Origin: Aquatica leii
Taxonomy: Eukaryota; Arthropoda; Insecta; Coleoptera; Lampyridae
Length of the DNA: 64,000 nt
Assembly (NCBI GenBank): GCA_035610365.1
Contig: CM069432.1
Span: 234,016,104-234,080,103 of the forward strand
Direction: 5' to 3'
A model generated the notes under the pieces. The model did not search any database and was not told the DNA's origin. It saw only the letters and a program-made list of their open reading frames with translations. The position numbers and the translations under genes were made by a program. This document shows positions 33,613 to 45,200 of this stretch, piece by piece (the first letter of the stretch is position 1; every line of letters starts with the position of its first letter).

Positions 33613-36424
33613 AAACAAGGATATATTTTCAATCCTTCTAGCGTTTCGTTATTTCAAATATGTTTTCGTTTGTGAAATTAAACAGATGTTTTGCCAAATT
33701 TCCTTAGAAACTCAACATCGAGATTACCAAAGAATTATTTGGCGTTTTTCGCAAGATGCTCCAATACAAGAATATCGCTTAAATACCGTTACGTATGGTG
33801 TGTCAAGCTCGCCATATTTGGCTAACCGCACTGTACAAGAACTTGTTGCACGCTATGGAGAAAAGTATCCTAACGCAGCGTACGCTGTGAATCACCACAT
33901 TTATGTTGACGACATTATATACGGGGGAAACGACGTTAGTACGACCAAAGCTCTGCAACAAGAACTTATTAATTTGATGTCCTGTGGAAAATTTGACCTA
34001 CGCAAATGGGCCAGCAACAATCAAGAGTTATTAAACACAGCTAACAACGACGAACTGCCACATATTATAGATCTTGATAAAGAAGAGCCATCTTTTATCA
34101 AAGTACTTGGTCTCCAATGGAATCCGAAAACCGACGAATTCTGCTACACTTGTCATCCTCGTGATTTGGTGTGTACGAAACGCAGTATTCTTTCGGAAAT
34201 TGCTAGAATCTATGATCCTCTCGGTTTTCTATCTCCTTGCACTTTATACGTAAAACAAATTATGCAGCAACTGTGGTCTTTTAATTTAGACTGGGACGAT
34301 TCTCCACCAGACCATATCGAACAAAATTGGAGTCAATTCAAACACAAACTTCTTCAACTTTCAGAAATTGTTATACCTCGCCGTTTTATTAGTAACGACG
34401 TGGCTAGAACTGAATTACACGCTTTTGCCGATGCATCTCAAGTCGGTTACTGCGCCGTAGCGAATTTCAGAATAGTCACTATTCGCCAAAAGGTATCTGT
34501 TTCTATGATTTGTAGCAAGTCACGAATTGCTCCGCTGAAAACTATCTCACTTCCTAGGCTCGAATTATGTGCCGCTGTACTTCTGGCAGATGTTGTGTCA
34601 TCAATAAAACAGACTTTGGCACCGTTTATAACTATTCATGAAATACATGCTTGGTCTGATAGTCAGACGGCTTTGTCCTGGATATGCTCTTCGCCTCATC
34701 GCTGGAAAACTTTCATTGCCAACAGAGTGTCGTATATTCAAGATAAACTTCCTAATACTCAATGGCACTACATTCCATCTGCTGAAAATCCCGCAGATTG
34801 CGGATCTCGTGGATTAACTCCTAAGCAACTTGTTACTCACGCACTCTGGTGGAATGGTCCTGACTGGCTGTCTGACGCATACTACTTATGGCCTAAACAA
34901 CCCTCAGCGTTGGAATTTACTGTCGTAGAAGAAGCCAGAAGTACCGCTTTAACTATGTCGTACGAGCGCCACGTTATCGACGAACTTTTGCTACGTTATT
35001 CTTCATTTAAAAGGATACTACGTGTATTTGCATTTATCTTAAGATTTTTAAAAAATTGTAAACATTCTGAACCTAGAACATCTGGAAATTTGACGCATAT
35101 AGAGGTGCAGACATCTTTAACTATAATCATAAAACACGTACAACATACATCGTTTACACATGTATTTACATGTTTAGCAAATTCAAAACTCTTACCAAAA
35201 TTCTTTCGAAAACTAGCAACGTTTATCGATGAAGAGGGATGTCTCAGGGTGGGTGGACGACTCAGGCACTCGCAGTTACCGCTCGAGTCAAAACATCCGC
35301 TGTTACTACCAAGTAATCATAGATTGACAGAAATTATTATCGAGTATACGCACATAACCAATCTACATCCAGGTTACAAAACGCTACACTGCTTACTTTT
35401 ACAGCAATATTGGATAATATCGCCACGAGCGGCAATTACTAGATGTCTTTCAAAATGTATTCGATGCTTTAAAACGCATCCAAAATCGACTGCTCCAAGG
35501 ATGGCAGATTTACCTCAACTTCGCGTGTCTGAACTTAAACCATTCTCAGTCGTAAGCATTGATTATGCAGGGCCGTTTACTATTACTCTGAACAAGACGA
35601 CAGGTGGAAAAACCACAAAGGCTTACGTCTGTGTGTTTGTATGCTGTGCAATCAAGGCAATTCATCTTGAACTGGTCTCTAATCTATCTTCTGAAGCATT
35701 TATAGCAGCCTTTAGACGATTCGTCTCGCGTAGAGGCAGATGCAACATAATTTTTAGTGACCAAGGAACAAACTTTATTGGCGCTAAACGACAGCTTTTG
35801 GAACTTGCGGAACATGCTACCCAAAAACTTGATATCGAATGGAGATTTAATCCTCCAGCTACGCCACACTTCAATGGTCTTAGCGAGGCAGGAGTAAAAT
35901 CGGTAAAAACCCACTTATATAGAGTAGTTGGTCAACAAACGTTGTCGTTCGAAGAGCTTTATACTCTGCTTGCACAGATAGAAGCAGTTTTGAATTCTCG
36001 GCCAATTACTCCATTAAGTCATGACCCGAATGACTTGCAAGCTCTAACGCTCACTCATTTTTTAACACTAGAGCCGCCATGTTCAAACGTTCCTGAACCT
36101 GATTTGTCTAAACTGGCGTTAAATAGGCTCAATCGTTGGCAACTAATACAACAAATGTTAGGGCATTTCTGGGATCGCTGGCGCAACGAGTACCTCCATA
36201 CTCTCCAACAAAGATCAAAATGGAACGAAACCGCTTCCAATATCAAACTTGATACGCTTGTTGTTATTAGAGATGAACAAAAGCCACCTCTGCATTGGAA
36301 GCTGGCTCGTGTTGTTAATGTTCACCCGGGCACCGACGGAATTGTACGAGTAGTCTCTCTAAGAACTACTAATGGCATACTTAAGAGACCCGTCATAAAA
36401 GTATGCCCTTTACCACTGCAATAA
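33613..36424 (+). pseudogene. BEL-2 reverse transcriptase, RNase H and integrase
   Basis: After the frameshift one frame runs unbroken to the TAA at 36422-36424. RT motif A reads FVCEIKQMFCQISL: the codon at 33674-33676 is GAA (Glu) where catalytic Asp is expected. The YVDD box at 33902-33913 is intact. RNase H shows LHAFADASQVGYCAV, RIAPLKTISLPRLELCAAVL, WSDSQTALSWI and NPADCGSRGL. The integrase has its zinc finger (HPGYKTLHCLLLQQYW, CLSKCIRCF), the core VVSIDYAGPF and IIFSDQGTNFIGA with two Asp, and PHFNGLSEAGVKSVK with the Glu. The tail has the DUF5641 region (LVVIRDEQKPPLHWKLARVV). All domains and spacings fit a full-length BEL/Pao Pol. The Asp-to-Glu change would be expected to cripple DNA synthesis. 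Confidence 0.92.
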
Positions 36425-36509
36425 GCACATTTTGCTTACAATTAAAATTTTAGTTCATTTGCTATTATAGTTACATTTTAGTTGGTTTAATTAGTTTAGA
36501 AAAAAAACT

Positions 36510-36529
36510 TAGTTTTTGGTGGGTGGAAA
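36510..36529 (+). promoter_or_regulatory. BEL-2 polypurine tract
   Basis: TTAGTTTTTGGTGGGTGGAA ends one base before TGTTCG of the 3' LTR; the GGTGGGTGGAAA core is the plus-strand primer site. Confidence 0.75.
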
Positions 36530-36747
36530 TGTTCGTTCCGCTCACACGTTGTTAAGTTATTAGTGATAAGAAGACAAACGAATACGTACGCGAAGATAGA
36601 AGTGAAAAGTGTGCGGTCGTGTATAGACGCTAAATAAAGTGTGTGTGCGCTAAGAACAATTGTTGGCTCAATCACCAAAAAAGTGAGTAAAACTTAATTT
36701 AAGTACAAGGCACAATATCAGAAAAAACGCATTTGTCCACCGCGACA
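36530..36747 (+). repeat. 3' LTR of BEL-2
   Basis: Matches the 5' LTR with one extra A. Ends CACCGCGACA at 36747; its last three bases are part of the ACAC duplication made by the gypsy-1 insertion. Confidence 0.95.
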
Positions 36748-36748
36748 C

Positions 36749-38213
36749 TGTTACGGTAATTTTCATTACGTACGCCTTTGCTGTTACGGTTGAAATCGTC
36801 ATTAGGTACGCCTATGTGTTTTCGACGTAAAATTAGATTCAGGTATTGACGCCATCTATCGGGTTCGTTGGTCACTTTGATTTTGACAGACGGCATCCGG
36901 TGACAGTCCGGCATTTTCACTTTAACATCGTACTTGTTAGTTTCTATGTCTGCGTGAATCGAATATCGTTTTCAAGAATCATCCACGTGTTGGGACACGA
37001 TGGAAATTAGTAGTTTCTCTTAAATAATTTATTGTACACACGCAGAGTAAGTGTTTGTATTCTTTCTTTACTTAAACGTAATTTTTATGTCTTTTGGTTA
37101 GCACCATGTGCCACCTTCATGATTAGGGATATTCGTATCGTTACATAAAATCCTCAAGGGGAAAACTATAATCGGAAGCGGAAGATCTTAATTACTGGAT
37201 ACGATTGAATTCTATTCGGAGGCAATATCCTAACCTTAATAACTATCACATTGTTCGGAAGATCATAATTACTGGATACGATTGAATTCTATTCGGAGGC
37301 AATATTCTAACCTTAATAACTATCACATTGTTCGGAAGATCATAATTATTGGATACGATTGAATTCTATTCGGAGGCAATATCCTAACCGTAATAACTAT
37401 CACATTGTTCGGAAGATCATAATTATGGATACGATTGAATTCTATTCGAAGGCAATTACTTAACACCACCAGAGGCGTAACATTAATGTAACAGCAGACG
37501 ATAAGTGTCGGTTCGATTACTGTCCTTTAAATGTGTCTTTATTTGTAGTTTGTGAGTCGCCAGGTAGACACGATTATTTTTAGGAAGTTAAATTGTAGGA
37601 GGCCGTAGGAAAAACGTTTTTCTGACAGCACTCTGGAACTTGGTAAGTCAATTTTTACTTATTTATACGTGATCGCTACGGTAACTCACGACTTATTATA
37701 TTTGCTAATTGTACGTGCTAATTGATTTGTTACTTGTGTTTGTTACTAAATTAAGTTAGATAAATTACTTATCGCTTGCTGCCTATATCTACAATCAATC
37801 ATCATTGTTAATGTTACTTGTTGATAAAATTATATACATGTTATAGTCCTTACACGCTTGTTTGACGTGTAGTGTAAGTTGCCGATCCTGCTGCTATTCT
37901 CTGTTCTATATTCTCTACAGCACGGACTTATATTGAACTACTTACTTGTTACTACATTTATTTTTATAGAGGAATTAAAGTACCAGTGTTGTTAATGATC
38001 GAGTTTCTTTTCCATTTTAGTCGTTTCTTTCAGCAGTTACGAACTTCCCACCTAGTTACAAGTTTCTTACCATTTCTGCTGTGAGCAGGCAGAAAAGACT
38101 TTGGACAGGCTCTGGCGCCCTTAATTCTTTACCTTATTGTTTAGGAACCCTACCCTCTCTCCGAATATTGAGAGTTGGCCGTGCAGGTTCGTAACCAGCT
38201 AAAACTTGTAACA
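36749..38213 (+). repeat. 5' LTR of gypsy-1
   Basis: 1,465 bp with terminal TGTTAC/GTAACA. Contains an internal array of 77-bp repeats. It also contains minus-strand open frames that are shadows; nothing in it resembles a protein. Confidence 0.95.
37180..37460 (+). repeat. 77-bp tandem array in gypsy-1 5' LTR
   Basis: Units start at 37180, 37257, 37334 and 37411, a constant period of 77 bp. Each has GGAAGATC(A/T)TAATTA, GGATACGATTGAATTCTATT and CTATCACATTGTTC; the fourth is cut short. The same array is in the 3' LTR, so it pre-dates the insertion. Such arrays in U3 often carry enhancer or factor-binding sites; that role here is inference. Confidence 0.9.
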
Positions 38214-38232
38214 AATTGGCGAGCCCAACTGT
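38214..38232 (+). promoter_or_regulatory. gypsy-1 primer-binding site
   Basis: AATTGGCGAGCCCAACTG follows the LTR end directly; TGGCGAGCCCAAC has the form of a tRNA 3'-end complement used by Ty3/gypsy elements. The tRNA was not identified. Confidence 0.8.
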
Positions 38233-38941
38233 TTGGGGCCTTGATTATCTCATATCGAATTTCTCATTTCTCTACATTGCTTTTAGCTATTCTTTAATTG
38301 TGATTAGCGTAGGATTAACTTATACTGTCGAATTTCTCTAGACTTAGTGTGTAACAAATTAGCAACTCGACTTTTCGATTCTTTTTTTAATTCCTCATTC
38401 GTTATAATTCTTTCTGCTGTTTAGATTTTTTTCTCTAATTAGTATAGGTTTACTAGCAGGAATAGGTAGTTTATATTATTGACTTTCCCCTGATTTCGTG
38501 TGTGCGATCACCATTTTTCTAGATTTATTGATTCGTTTATTTTCCCTTAGTCTCCCGTGGGTTCGAGTTACTCTGCTTTGTGCACGTAGTTATTGCTGCT
38601 AGACTTGACGTCTGAGTTACTTCGCTACCGTGTAATTTTTTCTCTTCTCTCTCTTTGTACTGCGGGTTGACTTGATAGTAGTAATTGGCTTAGGTTACTT
38701 ATAAGTATATTGGTGCTTGGATGTCAGGATTTTTTTTTTGGATTAACTTGACTACGTCAGTTAATTTTTTTCTTATTACTTGTATTGTTATTAGGGTTTA
38801 GTCGTACAGTTTTACTTCACGATTAGGTTAGTTTCTTGGAGTTTTTGTCGTAGTTTTGGGAAACGTGATTAGAACTGTGCCACTATTTGATTTTTGACTT
38901 TTATTTTTTTCTCTCGTTCATTAGGAAAACTCGTCACTAAA
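38233..38941 (+). other. gypsy-1 untranslated leader
   Basis: About 700 bp of T-rich sequence between the primer-binding site and the gag ATG at 38942, without a coding frame. Long leaders of this kind usually carry packaging and translation signals; none was identified here. Confidence 0.6.
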
Positions 38942-40102
38942 ATGGCTACTTGGCGATTAGAAGTGAATCGACTTAGGAAGCAGGAGCTTCAATATGAATT
39001 AGTTTCTCGTGGGTTTGATCCTACAGTAGTCGTTTCTACATTAAGGGGTGCGGTACGTAGTGCTTTACAGTTGGAAAAGAAGCATCTTTTCGTATGGATA
39101 CTGTTACTTCAGTTTTTGAGGATGATAAATTAGCTGTTGAACAAGCTATTGGGGAATTACAAACGCTATTAAGCGAATTCGATGGGAATTTTTCTTCGAC
39201 TATTTTCAAACGAGCTAGTACCTTGTGGGTACACATTCATCGTCGTTGTGTAAAGATGTCACCTGATGGAGAAGATGAAGAAAAATTGCATCGTCAATTT
39301 GGACTTACGCTACAAACCCTTCGTAATGAATTCACAGCTAAAGGGAAAAAGGCTACTAGAACTACATCGGTTTCTTTTGCTAATTTACCTTCGTCTAGTC
39401 CTAAACAGGCGGCGGTAGAATCACTACTTCAGGATGAAGAACCACCTCTTCTTACTTCTTCAGATTCCGATGCTGAAATGGATGTATCTGTTCCGACTAC
39501 TTCTGCTCTTTCAAAGACTACTGTTACTAATGTGTCACTAGCTAAGTGGAACTTAACTTTTTCGGGTGAGGGTTCGTTTTCACTCACCGAATTCTTGATG
39601 CGAGTTGATGAGTTGTGTTTGTCGCGTGGTGTCTCACCACAAAATTTGTTTAATTCGGCTGCTGAAATTTTAACTGGGAAGGCTTTGTGTTTGTTTAGAG
39701 TAAATCGAGATTCTTTACGTTCTTGGCAAGATGTAGTTACTTTGTTAAAATCAGAATTCTTACCACCTGATTACGACGATCGTTTATGGGATGAGATTCG
39801 AAGTCGAACTATGGGACCTCAAGAATCGATCGGCATGTATGTGACGATGATGCGCAGTCTCTTCCAACGTTTATCGTTGCCCGCTTCGGAAGAAACTCAG
39901 CTCAAGACGATACGACGCAATTTAACACCATACTACCAATCTGCCTTAGGTTTAGCACAGATTTCTACTTTGACCCAGTTGATCGATTATGGCAAGCGGT
40001 TGGAGTTAACAAAAATTTCAGTGGACAACTATAAACCACCTCCTTCGCGGCGTACCACTCGACTTTTGGAACCTGCTTTGGCTTATGTTAGCGACACCTC
40101 GG

Positions 40103-42059
40103 TGTTACAATTTAAATCCTTGTGTGTGTTGTTTGTGGCCTATTATTAAGGAAAGTTTGTGACCTTGTTTGTTTTCTATTTTTCAAATCGTATTTTCCCA
40201 GTTGTTATCTACTATCATTCCTAGCTTTTTTACTTCCTGTTATTAGCCATTTTGGAATTCACATATAAAGAGTGTTACTAAGCGCATGGTCGTGCCGATT
40301 CACAACCTCGATAATTATATCACTTTAAATTTAAAGGATCTTTGCGAATTGGTGCCTTACTAATTAAAAATCGGTCATTATTTTGTGTGATGTGGGTGTA
40401 TGAGTGACGATTTTCTCGCTTCTGCGGATTTGAGGGCCTGCGTCTTAGAACCACATGCCAGCTCGCACACCACCGAAGAGGTTTGTAGTCTTTTATCCAT
40501 ATAAAGTCGCTAAGACTTGTTATTATTTCAGCTTGCTCCGTACCATTAGCCTACAATTATTATTATTAAATTACAAATATTACCCTATCTTATCAGTGTA
40601 CGTTTTGGGAATCTTGTCAAGAGAAGACCTGTGTTTTTTTCCGTTGTCCGAAGAAATAGTGGCCAATGCATGTGACTGTGGCCCCATTCGTATATGGGTG
40701 TAGGTGTTAGTCGTGGGATCATCAATTGTCCACGTCACTTATAACATTATACCGATCATCATTATTGTCTACTATTGCGGAAGCCTCCCGTTACCACACG
40801 AGAATCGATAGCTGTTATAGGAGAGGTATCATCATCGTGCTCAGGTCAGACGTGATTGTTGTGTTGTCCAGTGTCCGTTTGTATGATAAACATTATATTT
40901 TGCACCCTGTTAACGCAGTCTCCTGTTGTAAATGTCTGAATTAGTTAGGTAGAAAAAGTGAAGGTTACCGTTGTTAAATATTACCTGTACATATATAAAT
41001 ATTAGCCCTTCAGGTTTTCAACTGTTTGTTTGCACATTAATTTAATTAGATCAATTCATTTACGTCAATAAAATTTACCATTTAGCATAGAATATTATCA
41101 CCATTAATAATAACATGTAAGTTTTGTAAATTCATAAAGTTATTCACTTAAAGAAGGGTTATGCTGCCTTGTACGCTTGAACTACTGTTGCAAACTAGAC
41201 CTACTGTGTAAGGTGAAAACAAGAACTACCCCAAAAATTTACTAGATATATCAGGTACTATACCGAGTACCACACTGGGTAGATCTAAAGGAAGCGCTTC
41301 ATTTAGTCCCTTGCCCTTGCAGTCACAAAACTTACTTTTGGCTAATTTTATTACTGTTTTTTTTGCGTATAGCAGACCATAATTAAAGGTAATCTTGTTA
41401 AACCAAATTTAATAATTATTCATACAGTTTGTGTAATTACCGTCATCACCGACTTTATCGTTATCATCCTCCTTATCACCCTCATCTATAGTTACTTATT
41501 GATACATACGCCAAATTATTTATGTAGTTATATGCACGTTAGTCGTATTGAAGGCAATCTTGTGGAATCAAATTCAATCATTCCTATAGTTTGTGTAATT
41601 ATCGTCATCACCAACATCATCGTTATCATCTTCCTTATCACCCTCATCTATATTTACTTATTGATAGATACGTCAAGTTATTTATGTAGTTATTATATGC
41701 ACGTTTGTTATTACTATATTTCGAGGTTAACAATATACAATTTATCTATAATCTTATTTTGTTGGGTTTGTTTAGTGGGTTTGCATCCAACTGGGTCTTG
41801 GTTGCCGTTAGTGTTAGTGTACCGAGTCTCAATCTTGCTGTTGTTTCTAGAGCGAGAGCAACCATAACTCCTGAAAATTGGCTACTATTTAAAAATTATC
41901 GTTCTTGGCGCCCTTATAGTCACCTTTTGTTTTCGCATTGATGGTTGATGGATTTATTGACCCACGACCACGAACTAGTCCGGGAGTAGCACAATCGAGT
42001 GTTAATAAATATTGAGAACTTACGGTAGAGCATTTGAGTTTTATTACCGAAACGTAATA
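40103..42059 (+). repeat. solo-LTR-like insertion (1,957 bp) inside gypsy-1 gag
   Basis: The segment starts TGTTACAATTTAAATCC and ends CGAAACGTAATA. Its ends TGTTAC/GTAATA form a near-match to the TGTTAC/GTAACA ends of the gypsy-1 LTRs. It is flanked by a perfect 4-bp duplication TCGG at 40099-40102 and 42060-42063, the same size as the gypsy-1 duplication. Removing it and one TCGG puts the two gag halves in phase. The interior has no long coding frame; it has AATAAA-like signals and a 162-bp internal duplication. The simplest reading is a solo LTR of another Ty3/gypsy family, left by recombination between LTRs. A non-LTR origin cannot be excluded. Confidence 0.7.
41426..41707 (+). repeat. 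162-bp direct duplication inside the solo-LTR-like insertion
   Basis: Copy 1 starts at 41426 and copy 2 at 41588 (AGTTTGTGTAATTA(C/T)CGTC). Shared blocks include CCTTATCACCCTCATCTATA and TTATTTATGTAGTTA; copy 2 ends near GCACGTT at 41707. Like gypsy-1, this LTR seems to have grown by internal duplication. Confidence 0.85.
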
Positions 42060-42296
42060 TCGGTTTCTTCGATTGCTTCTACTTCTAAGAATCGTTCAGT
42101 ACGATTCGAAGAAAATAATATTAATTCTAATTCTCCTCGACGTGGTTTTCTTAATTCTTCTCGCGTTACTTGTTGGAATTGTCGTCAGATAGGACATGTC
42201 TCTCCGAATTGTGACAAACCTCCTACTCTTCACTGTTATGGATGTGGACAGGCAGGAGTTAGTCGTCGCAACTGCACTAAATGTAATACTGTTTCG

Positions 42297-45200
42297 GGAA
42301 ACTAGGACACGAGTCTACGGACCGAGTCGTAGATTCTACGCTATCTTTAATCTCGGATTCTATCTTCGACTTGCCTGACAAACAACGTATTCTTTTGGAC
42401 TTTATATTTGCCAGTGTTCGTGATGATGAGCGTCCTTATCTTAAGGTTAATGTATTAGGTCTCTCTTTCTTTGGTCTTTTGGATACCGGTGCTTCTCGAA
42501 CCATTCTAGGTGGTCCGGGATGGCAACTTCTTCAGTCTTTGAATATTCGTCTTTCTCCTTCTTCTGTGTCTTCATGTAATTTAGCGAATGACGTTAAGTG
42601 TACCGTATTGGGATCAGTTCTTCTACCATTTTCTTTAGAGGGTAAAGTAAAAACGCTTAATACCTTGGTTATTCCAGAAGTTTCACAACAATTGATTTTA
42701 GGCATTGATTTCTGGAAAGCTATGAATTTTATACCTGATTTTCGGCAGGGACTGTGGAATTTTAATGCTAACCTTCCTTCGATTGATACTATCTCTTCGG
42801 ATTCTATTGGGGCTATCTCAGAGCTACTTCCATACCAACAACAACTCTTAGACAACGTTGTTGCGGACTCTTTTTCGAAACAATCTTCAGGACTTGGTCA
42901 CACCTCTCTCGTTCAGCACCAGATACGTACGACTGCTGAACCCATCAAACAGCGCTATTATCCGCTATCACCAGCGTTACAGAAGGTTGCTAATGAGGAG
43001 TTGGACTCGATGCTGAGTATGGGTGTTGTGGAGCCATCAAGTAGTCCGTGGTCGAATCCAATTGTTTTAGTGAGGAAGAAGGATAATACTTATCGGTTCT
43101 GTGTCGATTTTCGAAAGGTGAATCAGGTAACTCAAAAGATGCGTACCCATTACCGTATATTACCTCTATTCTAGATCGATTGAGAGATGCTAGATTTCTG
43201 TCCAGTTTGGATATTCGGTCTGCCTACTGGCAGATTCCGCTGTCAGAAGACTCCAAAGCTGTGACTGCTTTTACTGTTCCTTCTCGTGGTCTTTTTCAGT
43301 TCACGCGCATGCCATTCGGTCTGCATAATGCGCCTGCTACTTTTCAGAGATTGATTGATAGGGTGTTGGGTGTAGATTTGGAACCTTATTGCTTCGCTTA
43401 CCTTGACGACATTATCATCGCTACTCCAACGTTTGATGAGCATATTCGGGTACTAGAAAAGGTGTTAGAACGTCTAATTTCTGCTGGACTTACCTTACGG
43501 CGAGACAAATGTAACTTTTGTTTGTCTGAATTGAAGTACCTCGGATACGTAGTCAACAAGAATGGTCTGTTGGTAGACCCGGACAAGGTAACAGCGATAC
43601 TCAATATTCCTACTCCTTCGAATGTCACTGATATCAGACGATTTATTGGTATGACTAGTTGGTACCGTCGTTTCATTCCTAATTTCTCTTCTCTTACTTC
43701 TCCACTTTCGGCTCTTACTCGTAAAAATGTTTCTTTTACTTGGACAGATGAATGTCAGGTCGCTTTTGATTCTCTTAAAAACAGCTTGGTTGCTGCTCCT
43801 ATTTTGTCGTGTCCTGATTTTTCGCTTCCTTTTGTGGTACAGACTGATGCTTCGGACTTTGGTTTAGGTGCTGTGTTGAGTCAAACTACTGCGGATGGTG
43901 AAAAGGTTGTTAGTTATCTTAGTAGATCGCTCACGAAGGCGGAGCGACACTATTCGACTACTGAGAAAGAATGTCTGGCTGTGTTATGGGCTATAGAGAA
44001 GTTCCGTCCTTATGTGGAAGGATCTCATTTCACAGTGATAACTGATCATCATTCGTTGTTGTGGTTGAACCGTTTACAGAGTCCTTCAGGACGATTGGCT
44101 CGGTGGTCTATTAGGCTACAGCAATATGATTTCTCGATAATCCATCGAAAAGGGAAAGATCATGTCGTTCCTGATGCACTGTCTCGCTCAGTTCCTGTAT
44201 TAGAAACTATCCATCTGTCTGAAATTTCTTCTACTTTGCTTAAATTGCCGACTCTTGATCCTTGGTATAATAATCTTCTTAAACGTGTCTTGGATGCTCC
44301 TCATAAGTTTTTGAAATGGTCTGTTAGAGATAACGTTCTTTATCGTCGTGTTGTTACTTCTTTCTCTTCTGATTCTGCGGATGATTGGAAAATAGTGGTT
44401 CCTACGGAACAACGTTCGGAAATGATTCGTACTCATCATGATCCTCCGGTTGCTGGACACTGTGGTGTTTCGAAAACTACTGCAAGGATTTTACAACGAT
44501 ATTATTGGCCCTGCTTACGTGCCGATGTTGCTCGTTATATTCGGCGTTGTCGGGTGTGTGCAGCACACAAGGTGGAACAAGTGGCTCCTCCTGGTGTATT
44601 CGCTCCTCGCGCTAAGCCAACACATCCTTGGCAAGTTCTTTGTTGTGATATCGTGGGTCCTCTGCCTCGCTCTTCGAAAGGCCATAGTTATGTTTTGGTA
44701 ATCGCTGACTATTTTACTAAGTTTCCGTTGTTCTTTCCGTTACGTTCAGCTCTTGCTACCTCTATTTGTAAAATCATCGAAGAACATATCTTCCTTCTTT
44801 TTGGTGCTCCTCAATACCTTATTACAGACAATGGTGTGCAGTTTCGGAGTAAAGAATTTGATAAACTTTGCGCTACTTATGGGACAACGATACTCTTTAC
44901 AGCCAAATACCATCCTAGAGCTAATCCCGCCGAACGAATAAATCGTGTCTTAAAAACCATGATCTCCTCTTATGTTAAAGAAAACCATAGGCATTGGGAT
45001 GTAAATCTCTCAAAGATTGGTTGCGCCATTCGTACTGCGAAACACGAGGTCATTGACTGTACTCCTTTCTTTGCAATGTTCGGACGCGAACACGTTATCT
45101 CTGGAAATTTCTTTGGTCCTTCTTCTTCTTCCGATGTTATTATCTCTGAATCCAAGGTTACTCACTCCGTGTCTCATTATGAAGCTATTCGTACGCACAT

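Larger units (their letters stand above)
30840..36747 (+). mobile_element. BEL/Pao LTR retrotransposon BEL-2, young and nearly intact
   Basis: The element has LTRs of 217 and 218 bp that differ by one A in a poly-A run. The left flank ends CCACT (30835-30839). On the right, C36748 plus CACT at 48890-48893 restores CCACT once the gypsy-1 insertion and one copy of its duplication are set aside. This is a perfect 5-bp target duplication, the normal size for BEL/Pao. Internal order is primer-binding site, gag, protease, RT, RNase H, integrase and polypurine tract. As read, one stop codon and one frameshift break the polyprotein. Confidence 0.95.
38942..42305 (+). pseudogene. gypsy-1 gag (frameshifted and split by an insertion)
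   Basis: Gag, the capsid precursor, starts at ATG 38942 (MATWRLEVNRLRKQELQYEL). A one-base frameshift near 39065-39085 moves reading into the frame with RMDTVTSVFEDDKLAVEQAI. The Retrotrans_gag capsid domain follows: WNLTFSGEGSFSLTEFLMRV, ILTGKALCLFRVNRDSLRSW and RTMGPQESIGMYVTMM. The frame reaches LAYVSDTS and is then interrupted by the insertion at 40103-42059. Past it, codons continue with STSKNRSVRFEEN and two zinc knuckles: CWNCRQIGHVSPNC, of the CCHC type, and CYGCGQAGVSRRNC, in which the His position is replaced by Arg. If the insert and one TCGG copy are set aside, the two parts are in phase. A further one-base change near 42290 separates gag from pol, which are normally one frame in this type. 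Confidence 0.88.

Noticed and set aside
36699-36920. 73-codon minus-strand frame in the gypsy-1 5' LTR (and its counterpart at 47342-47587)
   Set aside because: It is inside the LTR, is repeated because the LTR is repeated, and crosses the BEL-2/gypsy-1 junction; a shadow frame.
37180-37460. Regular 77-bp repeats that might suggest a CRISPR-like array
   Set aside because: The units are contiguous with no unique spacers, lie inside a retrotransposon LTR and recur in both LTRs; the DNA is eukaryotic.
41499-41941. Two overlapping frames (122 and 78 codons) with hydrophobic stretches, considered as membrane proteins
   Set aside because: They lie in the duplicated part of the solo-LTR-like insertion; hydrophobicity follows T-rich codons and the frames span repeat copies.
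42196-42378. 60-codon frame overlapping the gag knuckles and the protease start
   Set aside because: It is an out-of-frame shadow; knuckle and protease motifs lie in the other two frames.
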